A DNA stretch of 64,000 bases from Foliamicus sp965115835 (GCA_965115835.1 OZ220471.1:2480001-2544000); one strand, 5' to 3'; positions 51,737-63,365 are shown, counted from the stretch's first letter. Translations and numbers: made by a program. The notes: generated by a model from the sequence alone, not told the origin.

Positions 51737-51978
51737 TTATTGACGAGTGCAACCGACGATGTCGGCAAGGGTGGGATCAAGCAGGTCGTCGCCCACCGGC
51801 TTCGGGTCGATCGGGAACAGCCGCTCCGTATCGGTGTCGATACGGTTCTCGAGCGCCAGATCCATCAATACGGCGCTGGCAATCAGTGCGTCCGCTGATG
51901 CGCCGGGAGGGAATACTGGATGCCGCCGCTCTCGGCGTCCATGATCAGCAAGAGGAGCTCTTCGGTTACTCGCAGCAT
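51737..51978 (-). pseudogene. GPP34-like fragment, frameshifted
   Basis: The frame from ATG 51978 reads RVTEELLLLIMDAESGGIQY, then shifts near 51898 to SADALIASAVLMDLALENRI and continues through PIDPKPVGDDLLDPTLADIV to a TAA. The two parts together match the N-terminal third of GPP34 (Golgi phosphoprotein 3-like) proteins, which in bacteria are of unknown role and about 200 residues long. At about 80 residues it is both frameshifted and truncated. Confidence 0.6.
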
Positions 51979-52208
51979 GAATCGGTTCGCCTTATTGCGG
52001 TGAAGGGGTGCGAGCCCGCGGTCGACTCGCCAACGGTCCGGGAGCCGCTGATTCGGGTCCGCTACAAGCCCGCTCGGGCCACGTGGCGCTGCCTCAGGCG
52101 TAACGGACATGCTTCGGTCAACTCTCCAAGCCTGCGACAACACTACAAGCGCAAGGAAAACATTAACACTGTTGATTGCCGTCGTCCAGAAGCCCGCGGG
52201 GCAAGCGG

Positions 52209-53320
52209 CTAGCGTGCCAGATAACGGTGATCGTTCTGGATGGCCATGAGGATGCCCAGGCCCGCGAGAAATGTGACATTGGCGCTGCCAGCCAGACTCA
52301 CCAGCGGAAGCGGCAACCCGGCCACCGGCAGCAGGCCGGCGGTCATCGCGGCGTTGAGCAGGAAACTGGAAAAGAAGCCCACCGCCAGTGTGGCCGCCAG
52401 CACGCGCGAGAACCGCCCCCGGGCGGACAGCGCAATCTGCAGCATGCGAACCGTTATTGCGATGAACAGGAGCAATCGCCACCACCGCGCCGGCGAAACC
52501 GAACTCCTCGCTGATGACCGAAAACACGAAATCCGTCGTGGGTTCGGGCAGAAAGCCGAACTGGGCCTGACTGCTCTGCATCCACCCCTTGCCGAAGCCC
52601 CCCCCGGAACCGATGGCGATCTTCGACTGAATGGCGTGGTAGCCGGCGCCCAGCGGATCGGATTCCGGGTTCAGTATGTTCAGGATTCGCTGGCGCTGGT
52701 ACTGATGAAGATTGACCCACAGCACCGGAACCGCCAGGAATCCGGCCAGCGCGCCCATGTAGATGAACCGCCGGTGCAGCCCGGCCAGGAACAGGGGAAT
52801 CATGCCGAAGAAGAACAGCACCACACCCGTGCCCAGATCGGGCTGGCGAACCACCAGAACCACGGGAACGCCGATTACCAGCATGGCCAGCATGGTCCTC
52901 CCGAACCTGGGAGGTTCGCGCGCTTCGCGCAGCAGGGAAGCCACCATCAGGGGCCACCCCCAGCTTGGCGAACTCCGACGGCTGGAAGCGCACCCCGAAG
53001 TCCAGCCAGCGTTGCGCTCCGCCCGCCTTCTCGCCCACCAGTAGCACCAGGACGAGCAAAACGACGATCGCTCCGTACCCCCCAGGGCGCGGCCGTCGCC
53101 AGAAACCGGGGAGAGGCCTGGGCCCAGAACCAGCATCAGGCTGAGGCCGATCAGCAACCGCGAAACCTGAACAGCACCAACTCGCCGCTGCCGCCGGAAG
53201 CGCTGTAAAGCACCGCCAGACCGCCAGGATCAGCAGCAGCACCCACACCAGAAGCCACCCGTCCAACTGCATGCGTGGCAGCAGGCCGAAGCCGTCGGAG
53301 CTGGCCACCACCGTATTCAT
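52209..53320 (-). CDS. rodA: Rod-shape-determining SEDS glycosyltransferase RodA, multiply frameshifted
   Basis: Span of about 370 residues, the normal RodA length, but at least five or six single-base shifts are needed (near 53222, 53160, 53123, 53080, 52960 and 52473). Recognisable parts in order are MNTVVASSDGFGLLPRMQLD, GLAVLYSASGGSGELV, LVGEKAGGAQRWLDFGVRFQ then PSEFAKLG, RQPDLGTGVVLFFFGM, SDPLGAGYHAIQSKIAIGSG, FGFLPEPTTDFVFSVISEEF and LPLPLVSLAGSANVTFLAGL. These are all conserved SEDS motifs with no missing segment. RodA polymerises glycan during elongation with PBP2. Conservation of every motif argues for sequence errors over decay. Confidence 0.82.
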
Positions 53321-53338
53321 CGCGCTTGCGCCACCCGG

Positions 53339-55198
53339 TCAGGGCGGAGCATGGCTTGCCAGATAGTTCTCCAGAACCCGGGCCGCCACTCCGGCCGCGG
53401 CGCCGGATCCGGAACCCCCCGTTCTCGACAATCACCGCCAGAGCGATAATCGGATCGTCCACCGGCGCGAAGGCGACGAACAGCGAGTGATCCCGGAAGC
53501 GTTCTGCCACTTCGCCCGGGTCTTCCTCGCCGTCCTGCGGCATGGCGACCACCTGTGAGGTGCCGGTCTTGCCGGCTGCCGTGAACCCGAGCCGCTCGCC
53601 GGTGGTCCGGGCGGTGCCCTTGGGACCATGCAGCACCGCCACCATCGAATCGACCACCGTCTGCCAGTGCTCCGGCGCTTCGGGAAACAGGATCTCCGCG
53701 GGCTTTGGCGGCAGGCGGTCCAGACGGCCGCTCAGCGGGTCGCGAATCGCTTCGACCAGCCGCGGCCTGTAGCGAATGCCCCGCATTGCGACCTGCGCCA
53801 CGGCCTGCGCCAGTTGCAATGGCGTGACTACCAGACTGCCCTGGCCGATGCCGGTCACCACCGTCTCGCCGGGGAACCAGGGTTGCTGCGCCGGATCGCT
53901 GAAGGCGGCCCTTTTCCAGGCCCGGGAGGGCACGATACCGATTTTTTCGCCGCTGATGTCAATGCCCGACAAGGCGCCGAAACCGAACCGGAGCAGGCCG
54001 GCGTGGATTCCTTCGATGTCCATGTCGCGCGCCAGACGATAGAAATACACATCGCAGGACTGGGCAATGGCGTCGTGGATATCGACCACGCCGTGCCCGT
54101 CGCGCTTCCAGTCGCGGAACACGCGGCTGCTGCCGGACAGGCGGAACCCTCCCTCGCAACGGGTTGTTTCCCGGGAGTCGCGATAACCCTCCGTCAACGC
54201 CACCAGCGCCAGCATCGGCTTGATCGTGGACCCCGGCGGGTAGAGCCCGCGCACGGCGCGATTGAACATGGGAAGATCCGGGTTGCGGTTGAGGTCGGCA
54301 AAAGCGGCGCTGTCCATGCCGGACACCAGGTCGTTGGGGTCGAAAGCCGGACTGCTGACCAGGGCCAGTACGCCGCCATCCCTGGGATCCAGGGCCACCA
54401 CTGCGCCGCGGCGCGAATCCATGGCGGCATGGGCTGCAATTTGCAGTCTCTGTCCAGGGCCAGTTGCAGGTCCGCTCCCGGCCTGGGCTCCAGGTCGCTG
54501 GTGCGCGCAAGCTGGCGTCCGTAGGCGTCCGTGAGCAGCCGTTCCCCGCCTGCGGTGCCGCGCAGGTTCTCTTCGTAGCTGCCCTCCACACCGGTCCTGC
54601 CGATCAGCGGGATGCCCGCATACAGCGCCGGATCCAGGCGTTCCCTGTCGGCGGCGCTGACGGCCGCCACGTAGCCCAGCGCGTGGGCGCCTGCCGAACC
54701 CAGCGGGTACTCGCGCAGCAACAGCCCCTCGATATCCACTCCGGCAAATTGGTGGCGGCTGACCGCAAAGCGGGCCACCTGGTCCGCAGCCAGTCTGGTG
54801 CGGATGGGAACGGGCTCGAACCCCGGCGCGCGCCGCAAGGTCCGGAGCAGTTCGCCCTGGCGCTCGGCCTTCATGAACCCCTGGCTTGCAAGACGCGAAA
54901 GGGTCCGGGGCACATCTTCCACCTGTTCGGCAACCAGCATCAGCCGAAAACCGGCGCGATTGGAAACGATGACCTCATTGTTCCGGTCCACGATAATCCC
55001 GCGGCGCGGCGCAATTTTGCGCGGCTGCATCTGGTTGGCCTGGGCCCGTCCCGCGTAATAGCTGTGCTGGACAAATTGCAGCTGGCTCAATCGGGCCAGC
55101 AACACGAGCACCATAAAGCCCATCAACGCTACAAGATAAAGGGTCCGCCGGAAAAACGCCCCCTGCCGGTTGGGATCGTTGGGTGTCCGGATTGCCAT
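53339..55198 (-). CDS. mrdA: Penicillin-binding protein 2 (MrdA), frameshifted
   Basis: Span of 619 codons, the normal PBP2 length, with two compensating single-base shifts (near 54446, apparent loss of a C; near 53415, apparent extra G in a run of six). One membrane helix lies at about 16-38, a pedestal domain follows, then the transpeptidase domain with SxxK in PPGSTIKPMLAL, SCD and KTGTSQ. With the second shift corrected the protein ends ARVLENYLASHAPP. It cross-links peptidoglycan with RodA in cell elongation. Confidence 0.86.
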
Positions 55199-55225
55199 GC
55201 GCAGCGCCGCTGTGAATCCGGGGAC

Positions 55226-55681
55226 TCAGATCCTGAGAAACAGGAAGGCGATGAGTATCAGTATCCCCCCGCTCAGCAGGCTGCTGGCGACGCCGGTCGG
55301 GGAGCCGGGCTGGCCGAACCAGCCGCCGATCAGGACCACAAGGCCCAGATAGGTCGCCAGCGTTGCCGTCGCGAGCAGAAAACGCTGCCACGGGGGCGAG
55401 GAAATCATCCAGTTACGCAAGTTGGAGGCCATGAAAACAAGGGCGGTTGCGGCCAGTGCATGCAGGCCCAGGGGCGCTCCCGAGAGCAGATCCTGAATCA
55501 GCCCGGCAGCCGCGGCGATCAGCAGGCGTCGTTCCTCGGGGCCGTCGAGCACCACCCATATCAGCGCTACCGCCAGCCAGGGCGGCTGCCACAGGCCAAG
55601 CGCCTGCGGCAGCGGCAGCACGCTCAGCAACAGGGCGATGGCAAGCAGGTAATAGTTGCGCGCGGCAACGCTCTGCGTCAT
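55226..55681 (-). CDS. mreD: Rod-shape-determining protein MreD
   Basis: A 151-residue inner-membrane protein with five or six helices, part of the elongation complex. The segment LIQDLLSGAPLGLHALAATA is the conserved MreD core. Position between mreC (9 bp gap) and mrdA confirms the call. No frameshift is seen, so the error-rich stretch ends before this gene. Confidence 0.9.
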   Translation of the reverse strand: MTQSVAARNYYLLAIALLLSVLPLPQALGLWQPPWLAVALIWVVLDGPEERRLLIAAAAGLIQDLLSGAPLGLHALAATALVFMASNLRNWMISSPPWQRFLLATATLATYLGLVVLIGGWFGQPGSPTGVASSLLSGGILILIAFLFLRI

Positions 55682-55690
55682 GGCGCCTCC

Positions 55691-56572
55691 TCAGCCCGCC
55701 TCCCCCGAGCCGTTGTCGAGCGCTTCGGAACGCAGCAGCAGCACCTGCCGCACGCCTTCCAGGTTGGCGGACGGCCGCACGAAGGCCTCCAGGAACGCCT
55801 GACCGGAGGAGTTGCGCACACCCTCCACGACGCCTACCCGCAGGCCGGCGGGGAATCGTCCTCCTCCGCCCGAACTGACTACCAGATCGCCCTCCATGAC
55901 ATCGGCATGCGTCGGCATGTAGGGCAGCAGCAACCTGCGGTCGCGCCGCCCGGCGCCGAAAGCGATGGCCTGCAGGCCGGTGCGCTCGAACATTACCGGT
56001 ATCGCATGATGCGCATCGCTGATAAGCAGCGCCTCCGAAGTCACCAGATAATCGCGGGCAATCTGGCCCACCACGCCACCGGCATCGACGACCGGCTGGC
56101 CGACATAGGCTCCCTGCCGGCTGCCGATGCTCAAGGTGACGCGATGGCGGGAAAGATCGGGATTCCTCGGCAGGGCCTCGGCGGTGAGGTTGTTGGATCC
56201 ATGCACCGTATCGAGCGCGAGCAGCGCGCGCAGGGCTTCGTTTTCCTTCTTCAGAAGGGCTACCTGCTGCATGTCCACATCCTGTTCCAGAAGACGCGTA
56301 CGCAACTCCTCATTCTCCTGCAGGAGTCGAGTCTGGTTGCGGAAGTAGCCGCCGGTAGCGCCGGAGACTTCCACGGCGACGCGCACGGCCGCCTGCACCG
56401 GCATCTTGAGCATCTCGCCGACGCTCCGCGCCCTCTGGACCGCGGGAACCTGCGATTCAACGATCAGCAAGCCGAAGCAGCTCAGGCAGATGAGCAGGCA
56501 TTCACCAGCGCGGCTGGGGCTTTTGCGCCTTCGAAAACGATCCGGCGTCAGCGTTGCGGTCCGGCTGCGCAT
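55691..56572 (-). CDS. mreC: Rod-shape-determining protein MreC
   Basis: A 293-residue protein with one membrane helix (about 26-42), a coiled coil (about 78-117, NQTRLLQENEELRTRLLEQ) and two beta domains including SIGSRQGAYVGQPVVDAGGV and GDLVVSSGGGGRFPAGLRVG. It links MreB to PBP2 and RodA. 34 bp after mreB. Confidence 0.94.
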   Translation of the reverse strand: MRSRTATLTPDRFRRRKSPSRAGECLLICLSCFGLLIVESQVPAVQRARSVGEMLKMPVQAAVRVAVEVSGATGGYFRNQTRLLQENEELRTRLLEQDVDMQQVALLKKENEALRALLALDTVHGSNNLTAEALPRNPDLSRHRVTLSIGSRQGAYVGQPVVDAGGVVGQIARDYLVTSEALLISDAHHAIPVMFERTGLQAIAFGAGRRDRRLLLPYMPTHADVMEGDLVVSSGGGGRFPAGLRVGVVEGVRNSSGQAFLEAFVRPSANLEGVRQVLLLRSEALDNGSGEAG

Positions 56573-56606
56573 GCGCCTGTCTCAATGTGATCCCTCAAAA
56601 GCGAGC

Positions 56607-57671
56607 TCAAACCCAATCCGGCCCGGCAGCGTCACTGGCGTGATCGGCGCCATGGGTTTCGACCAGATGGCCGCAACCGCGCACAACGCAGGTCAGGGGA
56701 TCGTCGGCGACGAACGCGGGCACCGCCGCGCGCTCCCGGATCAGCGCATCCAGCTTCGGCAGCAGGGCGCCGCCGCCCGAAAGCACCAGACCGCGCTGGC
56801 TGATGTCCGCGCCCAGCTCGGGCGGGGTATGGGCAAGGACATCCAGCACCGCCTGCACGATTTCCTCCAGTGTGTCGTTGAGGGCGTCGCGCACTTCGTT
56901 GCTGTTGAGGGTAAACTGCGAGTGCAGGCCGCGTGAAAGGCTGCGCCCGTGCAACTTGATTTCCCTGATTTCCTCGCCCGGATAGGCGCTGGCCACTTCG
57001 CGCTTGATGGCCTCCGCCTGGCTGGATCCGATCGACATGCCGTGATTCCGCCGCACGTACTGGACGATGGCGTCGTCCATGCGCGTTCCGCCTGCTTTCA
57101 CCGACCGCGCATAGACCACGCTGGACATGGACAGCACCGCGACCTCGGAAGTTCCTCCGCCGATGTCCACCACCATGTTGCCGCAGGGAAGATGCACGGG
57201 CAGCCCCGCGCCGATCGCGGCCACGATGGGTTCGTCCACCACGAATACCTCGCGAGCGCCAGCGTCGCGGGCGGATTCCTCGATGGCGCGCCGGTCGACG
57301 GGCGTGGCTCCATGGGGAACGCAGATGACCAGACGCCGGACGGCCGGGCGGAAGAAATTCTCGCCCAGGGCCTTGATGGTGAAGTGCTTGAGCATCTGCT
57401 CGGCGACTTCGTAATTGGCGATTACTCCATCCTTGAGCGGCTTGACGATCTGCAGCTCGCGCGGCGTGCGCCCGAGCATCCCGAAGGCCTCCGCTCCGAT
57501 GGCCAGCACTCCGTCCGTACCGTTGCCCCCGCCTCGTCGAAGCGCCACCACCGAAGGCTCGTTGAGAACGATCCCGCGCCCGCTCACGTACACCAGCGTG
57601 TTCGCGGTGCCGAGATCGATAGCAAGATCAACCGCCACCCGTTCGAAGATGCGACGCGCAAAATTGCTCAT
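56607..57671 (-). CDS. mreB: Actin-like cell-shape protein MreB
   Basis: A 354-residue bacterial actin. The phosphate-1 motif is DLAIDLGTANTLVYV near residue 15, phosphate-2 is VVDIGGGTSEVAVLS near 165, and the adenosine motif LSGGGALLPKLD is near 300. It polymerises under the membrane and guides cell elongation. It starts the mreBCD-mrdA-rodA operon, divergent from groESL across a 338-bp gap. Confidence 0.97.
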   Translation of the reverse strand: MSNFARRIFERVAVDLAIDLGTANTLVYVSGRGIVLNEPSVVALRRGGGNGTDGVLAIGAEAFGMLGRTPRELQIVKPLKDGVIANYEVAEQMLKHFTIKALGENFFRPAVRRLVICVPHGATPVDRRAIEESARDAGAREVFVVDEPIVAAIGAGLPVHLPCGNMVVDIGGGTSEVAVLSMSSVVYARSVKAGGTRMDDAIVQYVRRNHGMSIGSSQAEAIKREVASAYPGEEIREIKLHGRSLSRGLHSQFTLNSNEVRDALNDTLEEIVQAVLDVLAHTPPELGADISQRGLVLSGGGALLPKLDALIRERAAVPAFVADDPLTCVVRGCGHLVETHGADHASDAAGPDWV

Positions 57672-58009
57672 GGGGCCAGAAAATCCATGGGGGGACTCCC
57701 CCTTGCAAGCATGGGATCATAGCAGATTGCCCGGCAATCCGCGCCCTGCGGACGAGCTCGCGACATGCGCGGCGCGCGTTGTTCGCGGCGGCCCGGGACT
57801 TGCGCCGCCGCGCCGCCGGAGGTATCGAAGCGGTCCGGTGGGCGCCGGGGCCAGCACGCTTTCTCGCGCACCCGATTTCAGCGTTCGCACTTGAAAAAGC
57901 AATATCCGTCCCTATCATTTACCCGCCCTCTGGCAAGAGGGTCGGTTTGTACGCAGATGGCCGCGCCGCAGGGTTCGGCTGAAGGCATTTCCGACGAGGA
58001 GAAAGCAAG
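57672..58009. other. Divergent mreB-groES intergenic region
   Basis: A 338-bp region that must hold the mreB promoter (minus) and the groES promoter (plus). The groES side has a heat-shock-type promoter at 57890. I could not choose an mreB promoter. No CIRCE-type inverted repeat is visible, so HrcA control is unlikely. Confidence 0.55.
57890..57915 (+). promoter_or_regulatory. Sigma-32 (heat-shock) promoter for groESL
   Basis: CTTGAAA at 57890-57896 and CCCTAT at 57910-57915, separated by 13 bases, match the sigma-32 consensus (CTTGAAA, 13-17 bases, CCCCATnT). It lies about 95 bases before the groES start, leaving a plausible leader. Confidence 0.8.
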
Positions 58010-58300
58010 ATGAAAATTCGACCACTGCAAGACAGGGTACTGATACGTCGCACTGAGGAAGAGCGGAAGTCCCCTGGCGGAATCGTGATTCCCGATTCGG
58101 CTACCGAGAAGCCTATCCGCGGGGAAGTGATCGCCGCCGGCAAGGGCAAGGTGCTCGAGAACGGCGAGGTTCGCCCCCTGGAATTGAAGGCTGGCGACAA
58201 GGTGTTGTTCGGCAAGTACAGCGGCACCGAGGTCAAGGCGGAAGGAGAGGAACTGTTGGTCATGAAGGAAGACGATGTCATGGCCATCATCGAGGACTAG
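58010..58300 (+). CDS. groES: Co-chaperonin GroES
   Basis: A 96-residue co-chaperonin (MKIRPLQDRVLIRRTEEERK start; mobile loop KSPGGIVIPDSATEKP; GDKVLFGKYSGTEVK). It caps GroEL in protein folding. GAGGAG precedes ATG 58010. It is the first gene of the heat-shock operon with groEL 59 bp downstream. Confidence 0.98.
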   Translation: MKIRPLQDRVLIRRTEEERKSPGGIVIPDSATEKPIRGEVIAAGKGKVLENGEVRPLELKAGDKVLFGKYSGTEVKAEGEELLVMKEDDVMAIIED

Positions 58301-58359
58301 CGTATCGGGTCCGCAAAGCCCCGATTCAACACACATTCTTACAAGAGAGGAAAACAGCA

Positions 58360-59994
<1,635 letters not shown>

Positions 59995-60000
59995 TTCCTC

Positions 60001-60044
60001 CTCCGGCTTCCGCCGCCCGGCGAGCCGGGCGGCGGAAGCCGGAG
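60001..60044 (+). terminator. groESL terminator hairpin 1
   Basis: A perfect 21-bp inverted repeat with a 2-base loop (arms 60001-60021 and 60024-60044), very GC-rich, 4 bases after the groEL stop. No T-run follows directly; it is backed up by a second hairpin. Confidence 0.75.
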
Positions 60045-60083
60045 CAAAAGCCCTGTCTTTCCGGGCGAAAGGCAGGGCTTTTG
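60045..60083 (+). terminator. groESL terminator hairpin 2
   Basis: Arms CAAAAGCCCTG (60045-60055) and CAGGGCTTTTG (60073-60083) form an 11-bp stem; the A- and T-runs flanking the GC core give the shape of a bidirectional intrinsic terminator. Confidence 0.8.
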
Positions 60084-60255
60084 CATTCTTGCAGGCGTCC
60101 GACGCCCCCCGTCGCCCGATCCGCACGCGCCCGTTCGGGGCCGGTGGGGCAGCGAACGGGAATACCTGTTCGCTCCCTTGCGCCTGCATCATCGAACCGC
60201 GCCCGGGCTTTCGGTGTTATCTTGGCCGCCCGCGCACCTGCCCCCGTGAATCGAA

Positions 60256-63129
60256 TTGCCTCGCCCATCCCCACAAATTCCCGAACCCCTGCTTGAGGGC
60301 GTGGAGAAAGCGCTGGGGCAACTACGCGAGCACGAGGCGCTGGCGCTTGCCATGGAGCCGGACGAAGTGCGCGAGCCGCTTGCCAGGACCATGGCCTGCT
60401 CGCCCTTCGCCGTGCGCAGCTTCGCTCGCCGGCCGGAAATTCTTGTCGAATTGCTGGAGGATGGGCGGCTGAGCCGTGCGCTGCGGGGCGGCGAATTGCC
60501 GGAGCTGGCGGCAGCGGCGCTGAAGGACAGTCGCCAGGAGGCCTCGTTCATGCGTGAACTGCGCTGGTTCCGGCACCGCGAGATGTGCCGCATCCTGTGG
60601 CGCGACCTCAACGGCCTGAGCACTATCGAGGAGAGTCTCTCCGACCTCACCGCACTGGCTGACGCCTGCATCCTGTGCGCGCTGGATTTCGCCCGCAGCA
60701 ACGTGTCCGCAAGACATGGATGGCCGCACACCGCATCGGGGGAGCCGAGCGAGCTGGCGGTGACCGGGATGGGCAAGCTGGGCGGAGGAGAACTCAATTT
60801 CTCCTCGGACATCGATCTGATCTTCGTGTATTCGGAGGAAGGGCGCACCGACGGCCCTGTGCCCATCGATGCCTCCCGTTTCCACATCCTGGTATGCCAG
60901 CAGCTGATCCGGCTTCTCGACCAGCGCACCGTCGATTCCTTTGTTTACCGCGTGGACACGCGGCTGCGGCCCTTCGGGGCAAGCGGTCCCCTGGTAGTCA
61001 AGACCTCGTCGCTGGAAAACTATCTGGCCCGCTCGGCGCGGGACTGGGAGCGTTACGCCTGGATCAAGGGGCGGGTAATCAACTCCTGCGAAATGGCCGA
61101 AAGCCTCTACGAGGAAGTGCTGCGCCCGTTCGTGTACCGCCGCTATCTGGACTACAGCGTGTTCGAGTCGTTGCGCGACATGAAAGGGAAGATCGAGCGC
61201 GAGGCGCTGCGCAAGGACAAGGCCGCGGACATCAAGCTGGGGCGCGGCGGGATCCGGGAGATCGAATTCATCACGCAGTCCATGCAACTGGTGCGCGGCG
61301 GCGCGAACCCGGACCTGAGGGGAAGAAGCCTGCGTGAAATGCTTGCCCGCCTGGGCCAGCGGGATTTTCTGGATCCGGCCATGTGCAGCGAACTGGACGA
61401 GTCGTACTGCTTTCTGCGCCGGCTGGAGAACCGGCTTCAGGGCATGGACGATCGCCAGACGCAGGCGCTGCCCGACGACCCGGAAGAGCGGGCCCGGCTG
61501 GCGTTTGCCATGGAACATGCCACCTGGGAAGCGTTGGCCAGGGAAACGGCCTCGTACCGCGAGATCGTCGCCCGGCACTTCGCCGCCATCGTTTTCCGGC
61601 ATGTCGATTTGCCCGGCGCCGAGGACGCGCCGCCCGGCGATCTGACCGCGGTGTGGGAAGGGGAAACGGACAACGCAAGGGAAATTCTTGCGGCGCACGG
61701 TTTCTCCGACCCGGAGATGGCGCTCGAGTCCATCCGTGCGGTTCATGAGGCCTCCGACTTCAAGCGCCTGGATCAGGCCGCCCGCAAGCGCCTCGACCTG
61801 CTGGCGCCCAGGCTCATCGAGGCGGCGGCCAGGGAGCGCGCGCCGGACCTGGTGCTGGCGCGAACGCTCAAGGTTATTGCCGTGATCGCCCGGCGCTCGG
61901 CGTACCTGGCGCTGCTCTGCGAGAACGCCGCGGCCCGCGACCGGCTGGTACATGTTTGCGGGTTGGGCGAAACCCTGACCCGACAGATTTGCTCCTACCC
62001 GTGGCTGATGGACGAGCTTCTCGATCCGCGCGTCACCGAACAGGTGGCGGACCGGCATCAGCTGGAGGCAGAGCTGGACTTTCGCCTGGTGCGCACCGCC
62101 AGGGAGTCCGAGGATATACGCCTGACGGCGATCAGCGAATTCAAGCAGGCCGCGGCGTTCCGGGTGGGAGTGCTGGATCTGGCCGGCGGCCTGCCGCTGA
62201 TGCGGGTCAGCGACTTGCTCACCGGCATCGCCGAACTGGTGATCGACCGTTCTCTGGAGCATGTGTGGGAAGCGCTGGTGGAGGAATTCGGCGCGCCCGG
62301 CTCGACGGTCGAAGGCCGGCGCCAATCCGCGGGATTTGCGGTGATCGCCTACGGCAAGCTGGCGGGACTGGAAATGGGCTACAGCTCGGATCTCGATCTG
62401 GTTTTCGTCTACGACGCGCAAGGCGAGGATCAGGTGACCGACGGCAAGCGGAGCATTGCCAACGCGGACTTCTTCTTTCGCGCGGCGCGCAGGGTGATCA
62501 GCGTTCTGACGACCCGCGGGGTCACGGGGAGAATGTATGAAGTGGACACGCGGCTGCGTCCCAGCGGCCGTTCGGGGCTGCTGGTTTCCTCGCTGCAGGC
62601 CTTTGCCGACTACCAGCGCGAATCCGCGTGGACCTGGGAGCACCAGGCCTTGCTGCGCAGCCGCGCTATCGCCGGGGCCGCGCCAGTGCGCGCGGAATTC
62701 GAACGGCTGCGCATGGAACTGCTGCGCAATGCCGTGCGGCGCGAGGATTTGCGCACCCAGGTCACCGAGATGCGTGGCCGCATGCTGGCCGAAGCGCCCC
62801 GGACGCCCCGGGGGCGGTTCGATATCAAGCACGCCCGCGGGGGGTTGCAGGATATCGAGTTCATCGTGCAGTTCCTGGTTCTCAACCACGCCCGCGAGCA
62901 TGCCGATCTGGCGGCGTGGCCCGATAACGTCAGGCAACTGGAGGCGCTGGCCCGACACGGCGTGCTGAGCGAAGAGGATGCCGCAACGCTGACCCAAAGC
63001 TATCTGGAATTTCGCGAGCTTGTGCATCACCGGTCGCTGGCGGATTGCCCGCCGCATGTGCCCGCCGGGGAGACCGCGGCGCGCGCCGGCGCCGTCTCGG
63101 CCCTGTGGCAACGCTATCTCGGCGAGTAG
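60256..63129 (+). CDS. glnE: Bifunctional glutamine synthetase adenylyltransferase/deadenylase GlnE
   Basis: A 957-residue enzyme that adds and removes AMP from glutamine synthetase in response to PII. Two nucleotidyltransferase domains are evident: GMGKLGGGELNFSSDIDLIF near 175-194 (deadenylase) and YGKLAGLEMGYSSDLDLVFV near 699-718 (adenylylase). Each is followed by a helical domain. Length is the usual 940-980. The start is TTG 60256; no upstream ATG or GTG is in frame. Confidence 0.96.
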   Translation: MPRPSPQIPEPLLEGVEKALGQLREHEALALAMEPDEVREPLARTMACSPFAVRSFARRPEILVELLEDGRLSRALRGGELPELAAAALKDSRQEASFMRELRWFRHREMCRILWRDLNGLSTIEESLSDLTALADACILCALDFARSNVSARHGWPHTASGEPSELAVTGMGKLGGGELNFSSDIDLIFVYSEEGRTDGPVPIDASRFHILVCQQLIRLLDQRTVDSFVYRVDTRLRPFGASGPLVVKTSSLENYLARSARDWERYAWIKGRVINSCEMAESLYEEVLRPFVYRRYLDYSVFESLRDMKGKIEREALRKDKAADIKLGRGGIREIEFITQSMQLVRGGANPDLRGRSLREMLARLGQRDFLDPAMCSELDESYCFLRRLENRLQGMDDRQTQALPDDPEERARLAFAMEHATWEALARETASYREIVARHFAAIVFRHVDLPGAEDAPPGDLTAVWEGETDNAREILAAHGFSDPEMALESIRAVHEASDFKRLDQAARKRLDLLAPRLIEAAARERAPDLVLARTLKVIAVIARRSAYLALLCENAAARDRLVHVCGLGETLTRQICSYPWLMDELLDPRVTEQVADRHQLEAELDFRLVRTARESEDIRLTAISEFKQAAAFRVGVLDLAGGLPLMRVSDLLTGIAELVIDRSLEHVWEALVEEFGAPGSTVEGRRQSAGFAVIAYGKLAGLEMGYSSDLDLVFVYDAQGEDQVTDGKRSIANADFFFRAARRVISVLTTRGVTGRMYEVDTRLRPSGRSGLLVSSLQAFADYQRESAWTWEHQALLRSRAIAGAAPVRAEFERLRMELLRNAVRREDLRTQVTEMRGRMLAEAPRTPRGRFDIKHARGGLQDIEFIVQFLVLNHAREHADLAAWPDNVRQLEALARHGVLSEEDAATLTQSYLEFRELVHHRSLADCPPHVPAGETAARAGAVSALWQRYLGE

Positions 63130-63188
63130 CCCCGATATACTTGCGCACAATGATCGCCTCCCGGAGCGAACAGCGGATCACTTCCAAC

Positions 63189-63365
63189 ATGGAACGGCGC
63201 TACCTGGTGTCGGAGGAGGATCTGCCCGTATCCTGCCCCTTGCCATGGACGATACGCTGGAACTCGCATCCCCGCGTGTACCTGTCGCTCAAGCCGGGCG
63301 TGGACGCTACCTGTCCCTATTGCGGGGCGGTGTTTTCGCTGGCCAGCCCCCGCCCGCGCAAATAG
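63189..63365 (+). CDS. Small zinc-finger protein (zf-CHCC type)
   Basis: A 58-residue protein. CPLPWTIRWNSHPRVYLSLK followed by DATCPYCGAVFSL gives the Cys-x-His-x-Cys-x-x-Cys zinc site typical of the zf-CHCC family, related to the small mitochondrial complex I subunit NDUFS6. ATG 63189 gives the typical length; ATG 63150 adds 13 residues. The 3' end overlaps the heptosyltransferase-like gene convergently by 49 bp. Confidence 0.82.
   Translation: MERRYLVSEEDLPVSCPLPWTIRWNSHPRVYLSLKPGVDATCPYCGAVFSLASPRPRK

Noticed and set aside
57672..58009. CIRCE element upstream of groES
   Set aside because: No 9-bp inverted repeat with 9-base spacer was seen; the sigma-32-type promoter explains heat-shock control.
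60322..63150. 942-residue open frame on the minus strand
   Set aside because: Antisense to glnE; Gln/His-rich translation with no recognisable domain.
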